Shown here: positions 32,936 to 46,200 of the stretch, piece by piece
Numbering within the stretch: the first letter of the stretch is position 1
How the letters are laid out: every line of letters starts with the position of its first letter
Assembly (NCBI GenBank): GCA_036365455.1
Contig: JAWQUS010000007.1
Span: 19,918,001-19,982,000 of the forward strand
Direction: 5' to 3'
DNA: 64,000 nt
Source: Macrosoma leucophasiata
Lineage: Eukaryota; Arthropoda; Insecta; Lepidoptera; Hedylidae
Notes under the pieces: model-generated
The model's input: the letters and a program-made list of their open reading frames with translations, nothing else
Databases searched by the model: none
What the model was told of the DNA's origin: nothing
Program-made: the position numbers and the translations under genes

Positions 32936-33736
32936 ATGTTTTAAATTTACAGGCTTTCAATTTACCTACGTAATTATATAAGTATAAATATTTAAAGTTG
33001 AGTGGAACTCAATAATGTTCGTTTTCTATATTTGGTACAGAAAACTTTCGTATTTGGCTATCGTTACATTTTAGGTTTGTCTCTTTATTGGTTTGGGTTG
33101 CATCTTAAGATTTTACGTGCAGAAAAGCGGGTCATTTTGGATTTTTTGATGTATTTGAATATATGGTGTGAGAAAAAATTATACTGATATGTTAACTGTA
33201 TTTTAAAGCATTAATGGTTTATATTGAAGATTTAATAAATATTTGCTATAGAAAATCTGATTCATAATAAAAGTAAATTAGCGATAAGTATATTTCATAT
33301 TACATTATATCAGTGTAATAAGATATATTGAATGTAAAATATCACGAAAATTATACACTCCTAAATTTTATTAAAGTCTAATTAAATGAGTCAAATATTA
33401 GAAATTATTTTTGATATAACTGTCTGTAATATAGTAAAACATTTATGTACCAGAAGTTTTCTTTTTATTTACTTTTTTGTTGTGTATTTAGTGGTAAGAT
33501 ATAATATGTAATTTCAAAACCGTTTTTTAGTTTAAATAATTTCATAAAGAAAGGAGGGTGTCTATTGTTTTATATAATCAAGGCCAAAATAATAATTTAT
33601 CAAAATCCATCCAAAACTTTAAATGATATTAAGCAAAAAAATATATGTGCACTACAATATTATGTACACACATGTCATATTATGTGTCGATTTTTTGTCT
33701 TAAACATAGGAATATACATATTTTACAGCAGCATTA
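32936..33736. other. AT-rich stretch, no gene recognised
   Basis: Only short open frames. No repeat copies shared with the rest of the window. Confidence 0.4.
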
Positions 33737-33992
33737 TTTACAGTATCCAACCAAAAATATTGCACATCGACCTTAGGAAGAGACTTCGGCTATTTTCGGG
33801 TCTGTAGAGCGTTATCTCTTTCGCACCTCACCTATATAGTGACGTTTGTCGACCATTTTGATCAAGTTTTGACCAATACCGGAATGTCGGTAGGCAGTGT
33901 GCAGCAGAGATAACGCTATACAAAAGAAAACTAACCCATTCTCCTTTCATAGGCTCGATGTGCATGATTTCTTGGTGGGTACTGTACATACC
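33737..33992. mobile_element. 255-bp MITE, third copy
   Basis: TACAGTATCCAACCAAAAATAT, TTGCACATCGACCTTAGG, GAGCGTTATCTCTTTCGCAC, ending GGGTACTGTA. Confidence 0.85.
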
Positions 33993-34063
33993 TATTAAAG
34001 AATGTGTGCAAACAGAGCTTAAAAATAAATAGTAAACAGAATTTGCCACTACTTTACTGTAAA

Positions 34064-34456
34064 TTAACCCCCTTTATTCATAAATGTATGTATGTATGTA
34101 TCTTCACGCCAGGTCCCTAACGGGGTAGGCAGAGAGTGTAGAGCGCCAGATATCCCGGTTCTGACAAACCTCTCGTGCCTCGTCTACCTTCATCATTCTT
34201 TTCATACATGCACGCCGATTCCTAAGACTTTTGACCCCACCATCAGACAGAACTCGACCTATTTGGTCATGGTAGGTCAGTCTTGGTCTTCCTGGGCCTC
34301 TGCAACCATCCACATTTCATAAATGTACATTAGTTAATATGCTTTAGCCATAATATTCTTTGTCTTTATCACATGCATTGCCAATTTTTTTTAGATAGAA
34401 AAGATAAAAGAGAGATGCAACAATAATACATTTATGAATAAGGGGATAAGCATGTC
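34064..34456. mobile_element. MITE with TTAACCCCC ends, split by a LINE insertion
   Basis: TTAACCCCCTTTATTCATAA at the left and TTATGAATAAGGGGATAAG at the right, with interior matching 6160-6312. LINE 34089-34315 is inserted near the left end. Confidence 0.75.
34089..34315 (-). mobile_element. LINE family L 3' end with a 12-bp target duplication
   Basis: TTCATAAATGTA at 34077-34088 and 34316-34327 flanks a 227-bp 5'-truncated copy. The minus strand encodes GRPRLTYHDQIGRV ... PVRDLA and ends in a TATG tail. Confidence 0.88.
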
Positions 34457-34821
34457 TCGGGTTTATTGATTTTTCGTATTCTACGCTTGGTCACTGTATT
34501 TTTGTGACGTTTATTATAACATGTATCTAATGTGGTCAGTTCTGGCATTAAAAGTAAAATGGTCAGTAACATTAATACATAATAAAAGTAGGATTAATTA
34601 AACAATTATGATTGATATATGGACCTGCTTTTGTGATTAATAATTATATTATTAAACTACATAATAGCTCGAAAATATGGGAACAATGCTTTGAAGTAAT
34701 TTTAAACACTATGGTATCATCGGTCTCTCCGAATACGACCATGATAATTATAATGTTTAATTGATTATGATTTACACCTAAAGTATCTTTTATTTTTAAA
34801 GAAAAATGGAAAGAAAAATTT

Positions 34822-34896
34822 GACTTCAGGCGAGACTCGAACTCGCGACCTACTGGGAATCTAGTCCAGCCGCTCTTCCAATTGAGCTACTGAAGC
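34822..34896 (-). tRNA. tRNA-like sequence, aberrant anticodon arm
   Basis: Reverse-strand twin of 34996-35070, identical in sequence. See that entry for the structure. Probably not a working tRNA gene. Confidence 0.45.
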
Positions 34897-34995
34897 CCTA
34901 ACTAGCATAACTAGCATAGTTGGTAATAGATGGCGCTGCTGCTACCATAAAGCAATGCAATAGATGTGAAGGAAAGATTTGACAAATCGGGCAGG

Positions 34996-35070
34996 GCTTC
35001 AGTAGCTCAATTGGAAGAGCGGCTGGACTAGATTCCCAGTAGGTCGCGAGTTCGAGTCTCGCCTGAAGTC
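34996..35070 (+). tRNA. tRNA-like sequence, aberrant anticodon arm
   Basis: It folds as a tRNA: acceptor GCTTCAG/CTGAAGT, D arm GCTC...GAGC containing the box A TAGCTCAATTGG, T arm GCGAG-TTCGAGT-CTCGC containing box B, and a discriminator C. The anticodon arm is wrong. Either the 5-bp stem GCTGG/CCAGT encloses a 9-base loop, or a 7-base loop with anticodon AGA is closed by an A-C mismatch. AGA would mean serine, but the long variable arm of tRNA-Ser is absent. No T run of four or more follows directly; TTTTT comes about 3 bases later as AAATTTTTC and could terminate Pol III. Confidence 0.5.
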
Positions 35071-35104
35071 AAATTTTTCTTTCCATTTTTCTTTAAAAAT
35101 AAAA

Positions 35105-36320
35105 TATATTTCACAAGCATGTGTTAATGCGAAATAATATAAAACAACCTAAAGTATCGTATAAGAAATAAAATTTGCTGTCAGATTGATATTATTATGT
35201 AATGGTTAAAGATAGGTAGCTAGCCTAAGTTTATGTTCACACCTACCTTTAGACGTGTATCATTTTTGTCCATCGTATTGTGGTAGGGGTAGCCTAGGAT
35301 CGAACTTCCCTTCCGAATCGTCTGAATTTTAGATAGGGCAATTTTTTTGGGCACATTTTGCACCCTCTCAGAATATCTGACACGCTCTTGACCCATGACG
35401 TTGATGCCGCGCCGTTTTCAAAAACATTTGATTCTTTCAAAAATGAAGGTGAAAAATTAGTCAAGAATGTCAGATACTCACAGAGGATGTACAGTGAACC
35501 CAATCAAAGCTCCCATCCAAAATTCTGACGATTTGTATCCAAGGCAAGCTCGTGGCGGAAGCCCTAAGGGTTCGGCCCTATAAAGAAACCTTAGATTTGA
35601 TGGAGGTACTCTGACGCGCTCGAGTAACTGTAAAAATCCCTTCTTGGGCTCCCCTACTGTTGGCAAGGTATTGTAATTAACGGTCATATATGTCAATCTA
35701 ATTTGTTACCAGTAAGTAGTACTATTCATAAAAGTGATAGTGATCATCAAATATAATTCATTGTTTTAACTTATCTATACATATTACTGAGCTCGTACCA
35801 TGGCGTCTTCATATTCGGTTTAGCAACTACCTAATGACCGATGTACATACATTATTGACAACATGTTTTTCTATTCTATATTTATATATGTGTATTCATA
35901 TTCTTTGTCCCTTTTCATCCTATGTTGACGCGTTTGATGGGACGAGACGTAGATAATAGTGATTCAGTTTGGTTTCACAATATTATCGCCATGGTACGCT
36001 CGCTGATGTCATGATCTCAACTCAAGTCACACGGTTAAAATAAGGTCCATTAATTAAGTCAAACGAATTTATGATAAGTGTTCTATTTCTATATACACAG
36101 TGATTTTTGTCGCCATATCTATTCTTTTTGGTAAATACTTGTCTGAAATCGGTATAAAGTGAGTTTTGTGTTTATGTATTCCTAGTAGTGATTGTATTAC
36201 GTCATCTAGTATGGTTATTGCTGAGACATAATATTTTAAAGAGATATATTTTTTTCTCTTCTATTCTGAAAAAGCGAAATAATAAGCTGCTCAACTGAAA
36301 AAAAAAAAAACAAAAAGTGT
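35105..36320. other. No gene recognised
   Basis: AT-rich intergenic DNA with only short open frames. A patch at 35280-35700 (GAACTTCCCTTCCGAATCG ... CAAGGCAAGCTCGTGGCGG) is more balanced but has no coding signal I trust. Confidence 0.4.
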
Positions 36321-36450
36321 GTGTCTTAGTTACGGGAGTTTACTCGGTGTGTGTAAGGAGATCGCTGGTGTGCGGCCGAGTGAAACATGTACGCTCGGTC
36401 ACAGCGCTCGCGAAGGAATAGCGCGTAACCACAGAAGCTCACAGAGCACC
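36320..36450. promoter_or_regulatory. CpG-rich patch, possible promoter or first exon
   Basis: A GTGTGTGTAAGGAG sequence followed by GTGCGGCCGAGTGAAAC and CACAGCGCTCGCGAAGG stands out from the AT-rich surroundings. No ORF or transcript evidence. Confidence 0.25.
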
Positions 36451-37035
36451 TTTATACTTAAATGAACCGCTTTCAAGGTTCACTTGATTTTTCTTCTCAT
36501 AAAATTTCCGTACCGGACCTTCGATTTTGAGTTCGATGGCCTAATTCGGACTGCTTAATAAAGTTATCAGTTGTCGTTTAGATATTATACTCACAGCATG
36601 TTTCTCGATATTTGCAATGTATTAACTAATAGATTGACAAAGGAAAAGATACTTTAATTAATAAATATACGTATATTTATCAAAATGAATATAATAAAAG
36701 TGTGATTATGACAGAATCATTCTACATATTTATAGCTGTCGAATATATATCATAACATAAGCTATTAGAATCGGAGAAATAACACTTTTACTCTTAATGA
36801 GTATTGAACTTGAAGTACGTTAAGCGAAAAGTTCATAAAAGTAACTCTTGATCATGTAAACATACATTGTTCGCATACACCGAACCGCGAACGAGTCTTA
36901 ACGCAAATAATTGAGTCTATATCTCTCTCTGTCCCGCTCATTTTTTTGCCGCCTCAGACATCGGAGTTATAAGCTACGATTTACGTTTGTGTTGTAATGT
37001 GTCGTTATATATCAGTTATTCAGTCCTAGTCCAGT
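36451..37035. other. No gene recognised
   Basis: AT-rich with short open frames only. Confidence 0.4.
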
Positions 37036-37336
37036 ATTTGGTAGAGGTCCAGTGACGGAGCTCGTGGGCGTAGGCACCACCGCATTACCTAATATACTTG
37101 CCGCTAAATGGTAGTGTTCAGCACTATCGTATTCCGGTTAGGTGGTAATGTACGGCCCTGTAATTTCCGGCACAGAGGCATAACACCTTAGGCCTCAGGA
37201 GTGGTAACGCATCTGCATCTTGACCTTGGTCTTTGTGTGGGTGTCTATAGGCTGCAGTCATCACTTAACATCAATGTGAACTTCAGCCACAAGTGCCTAA
37301 GTGCTTGTATGCCACTTCTATTACATAAAAAAAGTC
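37036..37336 (+). mobile_element. SINE-like family A, full length
   Basis: From GGTAGAGGTCCAGTGACGGA to ATTACATAAAAAAA. A short insertion (CAGCCACAAGTGCCTAAGTG) interrupts the usual AACTGCATGCTTG segment. Confidence 0.75.
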
Positions 37337-37369
37337 ACCGACATTGAAAACTTCGAGCTTAAGCACGGG

Positions 37370-37575
37370 TTCAGTACTATTGTATTCCGGTTAGATGATA
37401 ATGGTTAGATGATAATGGAGCTGTAATTTATATCACAGAGACAAACTTAAGCCTCAAAGGTGGCAACGCATCTGCATATTAACCTTAGATTTTTGTGTAG
37501 ATGTCTATAGACTGCAGTTGTCACTTACCATCTTTGTGAATTACATGCTTGTTTACTACCTCCAATAAAAAAAAT
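37370..37575 (+). mobile_element. SINE-like family A, diverged copy
   Basis: TTCAGTACTATTGTATTCCG, a local duplication of GGTTAGATGATAAT (37394-37419), then the diverged core and CTTGTTTACTACCTCCAAT. Confidence 0.6.
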
Positions 37576-37576
37576 A

Positions 37577-40211
37577 TCTTCTATTTACTTGGATAAAAAT
37601 AAGTTGGGTGTTCCTTCCTGACGCTTTAACTCCAGAATGCACGTACCGATTTCCACGGTTTTGCATTCGTTGGAATGGTCTCGGGCTCAGTGAGGTGAAA
37701 AAGAAATTCAGGAAAAAATATTTATAAAACGACGTCCACGCGGACGAAGCCGCGGGCAACAGCTAGTTGTTCATAAATAAATACTGATAAATGCAATACG
37801 TTATGACACAAACGTAATCATACAATATTCAATAAATTGACTGATTTCATAGAGCTTAACATGATACTTAAAAATCATGATATCTTAAAAATTAAGCATA
37901 GTTTTAAGTCAATTATGATATTTGGCAATAACTTTAGAATGTGATTTCTAGAGATTAAAATATATGTTAGTATTTTATACGGCATAGATTTATAAGAGAT
38001 CTAAATTCTAAATAAAGTATCAGAGCTAATGAGAAAAAATAATAAAACACTATGTATTTTTGAACAACATTGTTTAATACTATTTTTGTATTACCATATT
38101 AATTAAGGCAGTTGAAAATTTGTGATTACACGTATTTAGATAATCTCTCAACTTAAATTGGAGCTTATAAGTGAAAAAATATACTTATACGTAAATTAAA
38201 TATAATATTTTAGGGATGAATCTGAATGTCTCAATTCTAGCTGCAAGCTGCTTAAAAATATATAAACTATTCCCATTTTTATACTTAGTACTTATTAAAA
38301 TTAAAAATAGAATGTAAATGCCTCTGTAATCTGCCTTTTTGAAAAAGTAGAACGTTGTCATTCTTGTATACAGACTTATTGTTTTTATAATTAACAGAGA
38401 CACAATCCATGTTTTGTTCAATTTATCGCTGATGTTTGTGTGTAAAGTAAAAAATATCAAAGATGTATTTTCCATTCCCTTCGACGCTTATAATTATTGC
38501 AATGCTGGGTCCAGGTAATCAAATTTTCTGTTAATCAAAATGGTGGACTAGGTTTAAATATTCGAAGCGTTGTTAGAAAACATATCAAACTGTACAAAAA
38601 TCTAAGAATCATAGAGTACACTTGTAAAATTCTATTACATGCTGTAACAGGGGGGTTGAATTAATATTGCAAATCAGGCTGCTAGTGCAAAAATGACCTA
38701 CCTAATACACAATTACATTCGACAGATTTATTTGCATCTTTTAGCATACATTAATAAATAAGTTATGCTTTTACATTCACAGAATCCCAAAATTGATGAT
38801 TTGGAAGTGTTTAAAGCTGGTGACTGGTTTTCGAATATATCTTTGATGCAAGATATCTTTATCTACCACGAACTTATAAATTCAAAAATCGCCTTTCTTC
38901 TTTCCTACTATTAAAGAAGTGATATATTAGAATATTGTTCATTACTTTTATTCACGTTTTAGGATTTTTTTAATTCTGTGGCCAACATTTTGGATGTGTA
39001 AGATCAGTGTCACATTGATATTCCGCCGCCAATCTTATTATTTTATCCGATTATATTAGATTACCTTCTCTTTAATATTAGTTATCGAAGTTGATTTTCA
39101 CGTATCTTCTTGGAAACTTAATACTTCTTCGCAACTGCGTTATTAATTTCGATGCAGTTTTGATTTTCAGCTGCGGCAGAATACTTATGTGCCACTTCTT
39201 GATGAATAAACGCAGTACCTCTATATTTTGTTTTACACACTAGAGCAGACTGATATATTCCGTTTGAATAGGTTTAATATAAATAATAAATAGTATAAAC
39301 TAAAATTTGTGTATGGCGATTAATTTACACCTTGTCATAATATGGTTAAGGAGGTATCTTTAGAGATCTGCCCTCCTAGCCATGTTGACTAGCTACAATC
39401 GTTAACGTTTAAGAAAAAGAAACAAATGTACGAGATTTTCTTGTAGTCATCGTCATTATAATATACGTGACATCGATAACGACCTATAAAGGATCATGGA
39501 AAGTATAAAAAATGAAAAATAATGGTACAAGGACAAACATTATTTTACTTCACCTAATCATCCGCACGGTGATTGTTTTAGAAAAAGCGTACCTATAGGG
39601 TCTTTCTTTTAGTTTCATTTTAGCATGATACTATATAGATACTCATGTCCCAGGAGCCCCGACAGCTGCTTTGCGGAGCCCTGCATAAAACAGGGAAGTC
39701 TCCAATGTAGTAAATCAAAATAGTGGGTACTGTACGATATTGATAAAGCGAGCACATCTTATATTCTTAGCAATATTGCAGTAAAAATGGACCATACAAT
39801 TTACGCATTCTATTCTATATGTGAAAATAGGGATATTATTTAGACCTAAGTATTTGTAATAAGTTACCAAAGCAATTTCGTTTTAAGATTAAATTAAGTA
39901 TATTGGAGATTCATATATTTTTCTACGAAGTGAAAAACTCCTTATATTTTGTAAGGTTTATCTGAACTAAATGTATGCCATAATTCGACTTAAGTTAGAT
40001 TTTGTATTTAATATACTTAACTCTATTGAAATCTTTTATACTTAATTCAAGCATAATAATAAATCTTATGATTACTTATTTAACACGTAACTTATGGCTT
40101 TAAAAAATGTAATTGTCAAAAGTAATATAGCGCCATAATATAGATGTAGGCGGATGAGCAACGCAATGGAGATTAAATATATTTTTTACAAAACGCTCAG
40201 TTGTTTGAATT
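37577..40211. other. Gene-free region downstream of ninaC
   Basis: AT-rich. 37700-37770 has the antisense end of an ACTAGCTG element (CGCGGACGAAGCCGCGGGCA). The last part, next to 40212, should include the ninaC 3' UTR. No other gene could be supported. Confidence 0.4.
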
Positions 40212-43200
40212 TTATAAATCGGTAACAGTTCCCTCAACAGTGATGCCCGGTGCCAATTCTACTTTTTCTGTCTCCGTTCTGTTATCTATGAAAGAATATT
40301 CCATGCTTGTTGTATTGTCAGATTGTTTCACAGACAATATAATATCCCTCGAATCGTCTGTACCATATTCTCTTTCTGGTTCTTTGATCGGAGACATTGT
40401 ATGTTTTGGCGTCGGTGGTACCGGAGATCGTCTGATGGGTGACATATTTCGTGTCGGTGAAGGACTTATAGGTTTACCGTAACTTGGGGAAGGCGTACGT
40501 GGCTGAGGAACAGCGTATCCATAACTCGGCGTAGGTGGTTTCGGTGCGGGCGATTTTGATGGCGGACGTCTTGGCGTCGCTGGTTTGCTCACCACGAGAT
40601 CGTCGGTCTCCCCTGACCTTTTCATCGATGCTCTATTCCTCGGTGTTTTCTTCAACATAGCTTGGAAATTGAAAGGGGGATCGTCTTCATTTAAATCGCT
40701 CGTCGATTTTGCCAAAGCTTGGAGCTCACTGATTGGGTCTCCCATATCAGCCGTGTCGACCGCGTATAAGCTTCTCGTGTAACTTGATTTTCGTAGTTTT
40801 GGGGCGCTGTTCTCTAGGATATCGGTATCGTCTTGGGGTCCAACCCAAGGGGCAGGTGGCTGGTAGAATGACTGTGGGCTGTGTCCATGCTTCTTTTTGT
40901 ACACCGCCGGTCGGTTGGGACTTTCTTTCCTCGGTGCGGTTTTCGCTGGTTCGTCTGGTGGCAACTTTGGTACCGGTTGCGTGGGGTCTCTGCAGAATGG
41001 CACCGTGATCAGCGTTTGTGTGCTCGCTGATGTCTTACTGGGGTCAGTTTGTGCTGAACTAAATCGACGTTTCAACGGTTCGTCCCACTGCTCGTGGTCC
41101 GAATCGTACTGACTGGCGAATGTGTCACTACAATGAGAAATCGGAAAACGTGTTAGTTGTTAGTTAGTGCGCATTAACAATACTGAAAACAATTTTTATG
41201 AATTTATCTCGCGTGCCAATGTATAAATATTTTAAAACTATATCTGGTCAATCAATGCCTGTTCACAGTCTTCTGTCTGCTCAGGACCACGAAAGACGAA
41301 TATTGACCGAAGCGAGATTAATTTAGTAAAATAATATTACAATTTATTATAATCTCTATTCGTATAACTAACAATTTATTATTAGTTATACGAATAGACA
41401 TTGACTATGGAATGTCGGTCACTACACAAATCGGTTACTTACGTGCATTTTGCAGATGGATCACACATGTACGAAGTGTCATAGTACTGCAATTGGTCGA
41501 TACGGAAAGGCAATTTCCAGACAGTCGGTGGTCCTGATCCTAGGAAGTTTACCTCCTTTACCTGCGGGTCTACACGATCCAAAAGTATCGATGTACTTGT
41601 ATTCAGAAGAGCTTCTAATACTGCTTGGTTGTATATATGCACCTGTAATGATAGCGTTTCTTAAGATACCTGCTGATGGATTGAACCTCTACTTATTTGG
41701 AGTCATAGATCCTCTATGTTTGGAGTCTTAAAAATGGCATCTTCATCCTCGAAACACTGAGAAAACCGTACCTAAGTACCTAGTTTTTCAAAAACGACGA
41801 AGTAAGACCACAAGACAATGTTAGTGAAATATTTTAAAGAAAAAGTGGAATGTGAAATATGACTGCAGGCGAGACGGTACCCGTGACCACTGGGATCGCC
41901 TGTCCAGAAAAAAGTCCACATCCGACAGTCGAATTTTTCCTTCACAATCTATTGCAATTTCTATCGTCTTGGAGTGGACAGTCTGGTCTGAAGTAAAGTT
42001 TTCCTTTCCAATGTTTATATACTTTCCTTGCAAGTGTAATTGTATTTTATTTTAATTAATTAAAAGAGAAAGCAAATTTCCAAAATGTTCATACCTGTTG
42101 TGAAAAATGCACCAAATCCTGATACCGAACTGCTCTGTATTGCAACAGAACTTGAAATATGGATCGACTTTTCCACTTCATAGCAAATCTTTTTAGAAAT
42201 GACGCTGTCTCCTCATCAATCTGACCTGTTGATTTGTTGATCAACGGGCCATAAGCTTTCCGGACCATGTAGCCTCGGTAAGCTGAAATATAGAAAGGTA
42301 ATTGTGAAACCCATCTCATTTTATAATGTACGTGTAAGATTGATTTTGTTTTAAGTTCACCTTTCTGTATTAATAACGCAGCTTCGTCTTCGGTGACGTT
42401 TAATGACTGTTGCTTCTTTAGTTCCTTTACTGTAACCAAGAATTTGAGAATGTTATGCGCCATTATTCGTTTATTATAGCAATAGTGAAGATATGATGTA
42501 TTGTTACTTACTGTGCATTATTTTTGACTTGCTCTTACTAGCTTTTCTTCTTGCCAAGTAAGCTCGCATCATGCATTGAACTTTGATTATTTTCTTCACT
42601 TGTGTTTCATATAATCTAAACAGATATAGGTTTAATTCAATATGTATATATATATATATATATTCACTTCGTTGATTTAATATTTTAATGCTGAATTATG
42701 TATGTACCTAGTTTATTTATTACCTTGATAAGAATTCTTCGTTGTAATATTTCAAAAATACTTTCGTTTTACCTAACTCCCAACCTTCCATTTTTAAACG
42801 AATAAGTAACAATCTGCAATTGTCTTTAGTTACATCTACATTTTCATCAAAATCGAACGCTAGAAATCGATATCTGAAAATGATTGGTTAATATCACTAA
42901 ATATTAAACGAGTTTAAGTAACAAAACAAATATTTGTGTATAAAATAATACCTTCGAATAAACTCTGCAAACGGTATTCGACATGGAAATCCTTTTTGAC
43001 GGGCTTTAGCTGTATCCAAAATGGCTAAAGCACGTATTTGTTGTTTCACAACCTCAGTCTGGAATCCCCTGGGATTATCGTTTAAGTCGGCTCGTACGCA
43101 TCGCACATAATGGGTTCCACCACTGCCAGGCCCTACCGACAGCTGCTTCAACAGCTCTAAACTTGTTGCTCTGTACGTTGCGGCGGCCGTTCTCATTCTA

Positions 43201-46200
43201 TGAACTTGTGAGTACTGACCTTTAGAGACCGTGTTGTATTTCTAAAACAAAGAAACAAACGTAGGCTATCTGCATCATATATTTTAATCAAACGTTTTAT
43301 ATTTTCCATAGTGATTAACTTACTCTCGCTTTTAAATTATCCATTTCCTTTTCAGATTTTGATTTTACTATTGCAACTTTAGGTTGACAAGAAGATACTG
43401 TTAAGTTACCCGTTTTGGTCAATTTGTTTTTGAACAACTGTTGGACTGTAATATTCGTCGAGGCTCTTAACGTTTCAATCATCTCAGGTGGTAAGAAATC
43501 TTTATTTTTATCCGACATCTCTCTAGCATCGTAATTAACTTTACCAGTATAATGTGCTACACTAAATTCATGACTCCCAGAAAGTTTGATGTATGGACCT
43601 TTACATGTTGTTCTAATGGTACCTGAAATAAATGTTACATATATTATGTTTTTGTTACTATCACTTTTCATTGGATGGCTAATTTCAGTTTAATATAGGT
43701 ACGAACTCATTATAAATTCTTGTCCACTTCCAGTCCGACTAGCTTCATCTAATATGTAAAAAAGTCCAAGAGGTCTGCTCATTAACTGATCTACCGAATT
43801 CTTATTATCATAGAAATGTAGAGACATGACATCAATGTCCTCTTCTTCTTCTTCTTGCATTTCCCAAGCGAACATTCTTTGGTTATAAAGAAACTGTATT
43901 TGCTCATTTGTAGTGTTTACTATCAATTGTTCTATTCGGTTTCTGTGGTAACATTCGAATCCAAACATGTCCAACAAACTTACAGAAAATTTGTCTCCGC
44001 TGCAACAAAGTTACAAATATTCAATTTATTTAATTTTTTTGTCGATTAATTATGAAAAATCTCTACTTACAATACAGATCTCATAAAAGACAATTTTGAA
44101 TTGATTAAATTTATCATCCAATCAATAACTCTTCTGTATAGTGTGCCCGCTAACGTATCTCTGGCGTCTCTTGCTTCATCTGTAGAATGTTTCCTTTTTA
44201 CAGCAGTACCACTTTCAATCAAACAGTAATTAAGGAGAGCCCATAAAAATTTTACTTCTTCAAGAGACAGAAGCTTTGCAACCTTTTTAGCTTCGTCTGG
44301 ATTTTCAATCTCAGCAGATCCATTTTTACCGTCCTTGAATCGCACATTACCAAGAATTAGTATGGCAGCTAGAACGGTTTCAAGAAATTTTATATCTTCC
44401 TCTTCCCAGTCTAATATTTTCAAGTTATCTATAAATTCTTTATAATGTTCTGCATTTTCTATTGGACTCTCTCGTGCTCCTTTTCTTTTAGCAGGTTCAT
44501 CTAGTATTCTCAAATACCGATGTTTTCTATTTTGTTCTAAATAATATTCTTCTGATCTATTTGTTGCGTCCATTCCATCGTAAAAATAATAAAGAAGATT
44601 AAAATTTGAATGCGACCTAAAAAGTTAAGAATGAAATGTAAATCTTACTTAGGTATTATTTCAAATATTCTTTATAACTGAACTTTACTCGAATAATCAT
44701 CATCTTCATTACTTACATGTCGGTTGATGAAACTCGCCATTTTTCAAGCTGATATAGCCAAAAAATCGCGCCGCTTAACTTGCCAGAACTGCCGTATGTT
44801 ACTTGAATTTGCAGGATAGCACGTGTGGAATTAGAATTTACAGGTGTCCCGGCGGTAATACTAGCTTGAATTACTTTTGTAGCTTTTTGAATTCTCTCTG
44901 CGGTGTTGTTTTTCATTGCGCCGAGGTAAGTAAGGTGAGAGAGCGCATGAAGCATGTTAGTAGTTTTGCCTGATTTACTCTCTCCAGAGAACACGATGTG
45001 TTGCGGTTCGTTGTGGTGAAGCGCATCTTGATACGCACTGTCAGCAACCGCAAATATGTGTGGCTCATTGTCTGATCTAGATTTACATTCATATTTTTTA
45101 TGGTACTGCAAAGTTAAAATACAAATATTCTACACTTGTACACATTTTTAATATAATATGAAAGATAATTCGAATACGTACGTTCTCGTTATAGATGTCA
45201 TCGTTTGTGTTAGGATTTAGAATTAATATTACGTCTCCAACGAACGAAGTAAACGAACTCTTTGCTAACTTAGTTTGCAGCTCAGCAAGTATGTTATCCT
45301 CGGTCAAATTTTCTAAAGCTGCGAGATCTTCAACTTGCATGGTTTCTGGCTCGTGTGATCCTTCGGTTATCAACATACCATTTTTCATTATGCGTTCTGG
45401 AGTTTTTGCAGGTGCATCTTTGTCTTTCATATCTAGGGCTAACTTTTTAAGTTCTGTGAACAACTAAACAATTCATTAATTATATCTTATTCCTATGTGT
45501 ACAATTTTCACCATATGAACTACATATTTTCTGGGCTAGCTTCGTTTTCTATTAAGATAGATGTCATAGGATGGAGTGGCTTTGAAAGTTTTATCAATAG
45601 GCAGTCGCCCATTTGTCGCCTTGGCAATTTAATGGTGACAACCATTACATTGCCAAGGCTGACCTACCATGACCAAATAGGTCGAGTTCTGTCTGATGGT
45701 GGGGTCAAAAGTCTTAGGAATCGGCGTGCATGTATGAAGAGAATGATGAAGGTAGGCGAGGCACGAGAGGTTTGTCTGAACCGGGATATCTGGCGCTCTA
45801 CACTCTTTGCCTACCCCGTTAGGGACCTGGCGTGAAGATACATACAACCATTACCAGCCCTATAAAGTCTAGGAGAGTGATTTCGGAATTTTCTAATTAG
45901 ATTACTTGGCTCACTGGTATTCGGTGTGTTCATGAACGTACCTATAGGTAGATATATCACTGCCCTACACCTAAAGACTTGAAGTAATAGACCATTGTAT
46001 ACGTATTTATCTCATATTCGACACTTAGTGAAGAGTTGGTGCGCTGCGGTTTAGATCTGTTTTGTTCTTTGTAATTTATTAGAGAAGGAAATAAATACAA
46101 TTTCTTAATAATACGTAAATACCCTCTAACCTCCAAGGGACCTCGCAAAATATTTATTTAGGTAATAAAGATTCGAACAAAGCAAACAACGCACATTAAG

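Larger units (their letters stand above)
34789..35104. repeat. 111-bp inverted pair around a 93-bp spacer
   Basis: 34789-34899 and about 34993-35104 appear to be exact reverse complements. Each arm contains a tRNA-like sequence plus ~33 bp of A/T-rich 3' flank (AAATTTTTCTTTCCATTTTT and onward). The spacer contains CTAACTAGCATAACTAGCATA. Confidence 0.9.

Noticed and set aside
34996..35070. Functional tRNA gene
   Set aside because: The anticodon arm cannot be drawn with a normal 7-base loop and full stem, the implied isotype is inconsistent, and a decayed relative with shared flank suggests a repeat. Kept only as tRNA-like.
40201..41112. Plus-strand frames over the last ninaC exon
   Set aside because: Antisense shadows of the proline-rich ninaC tail.
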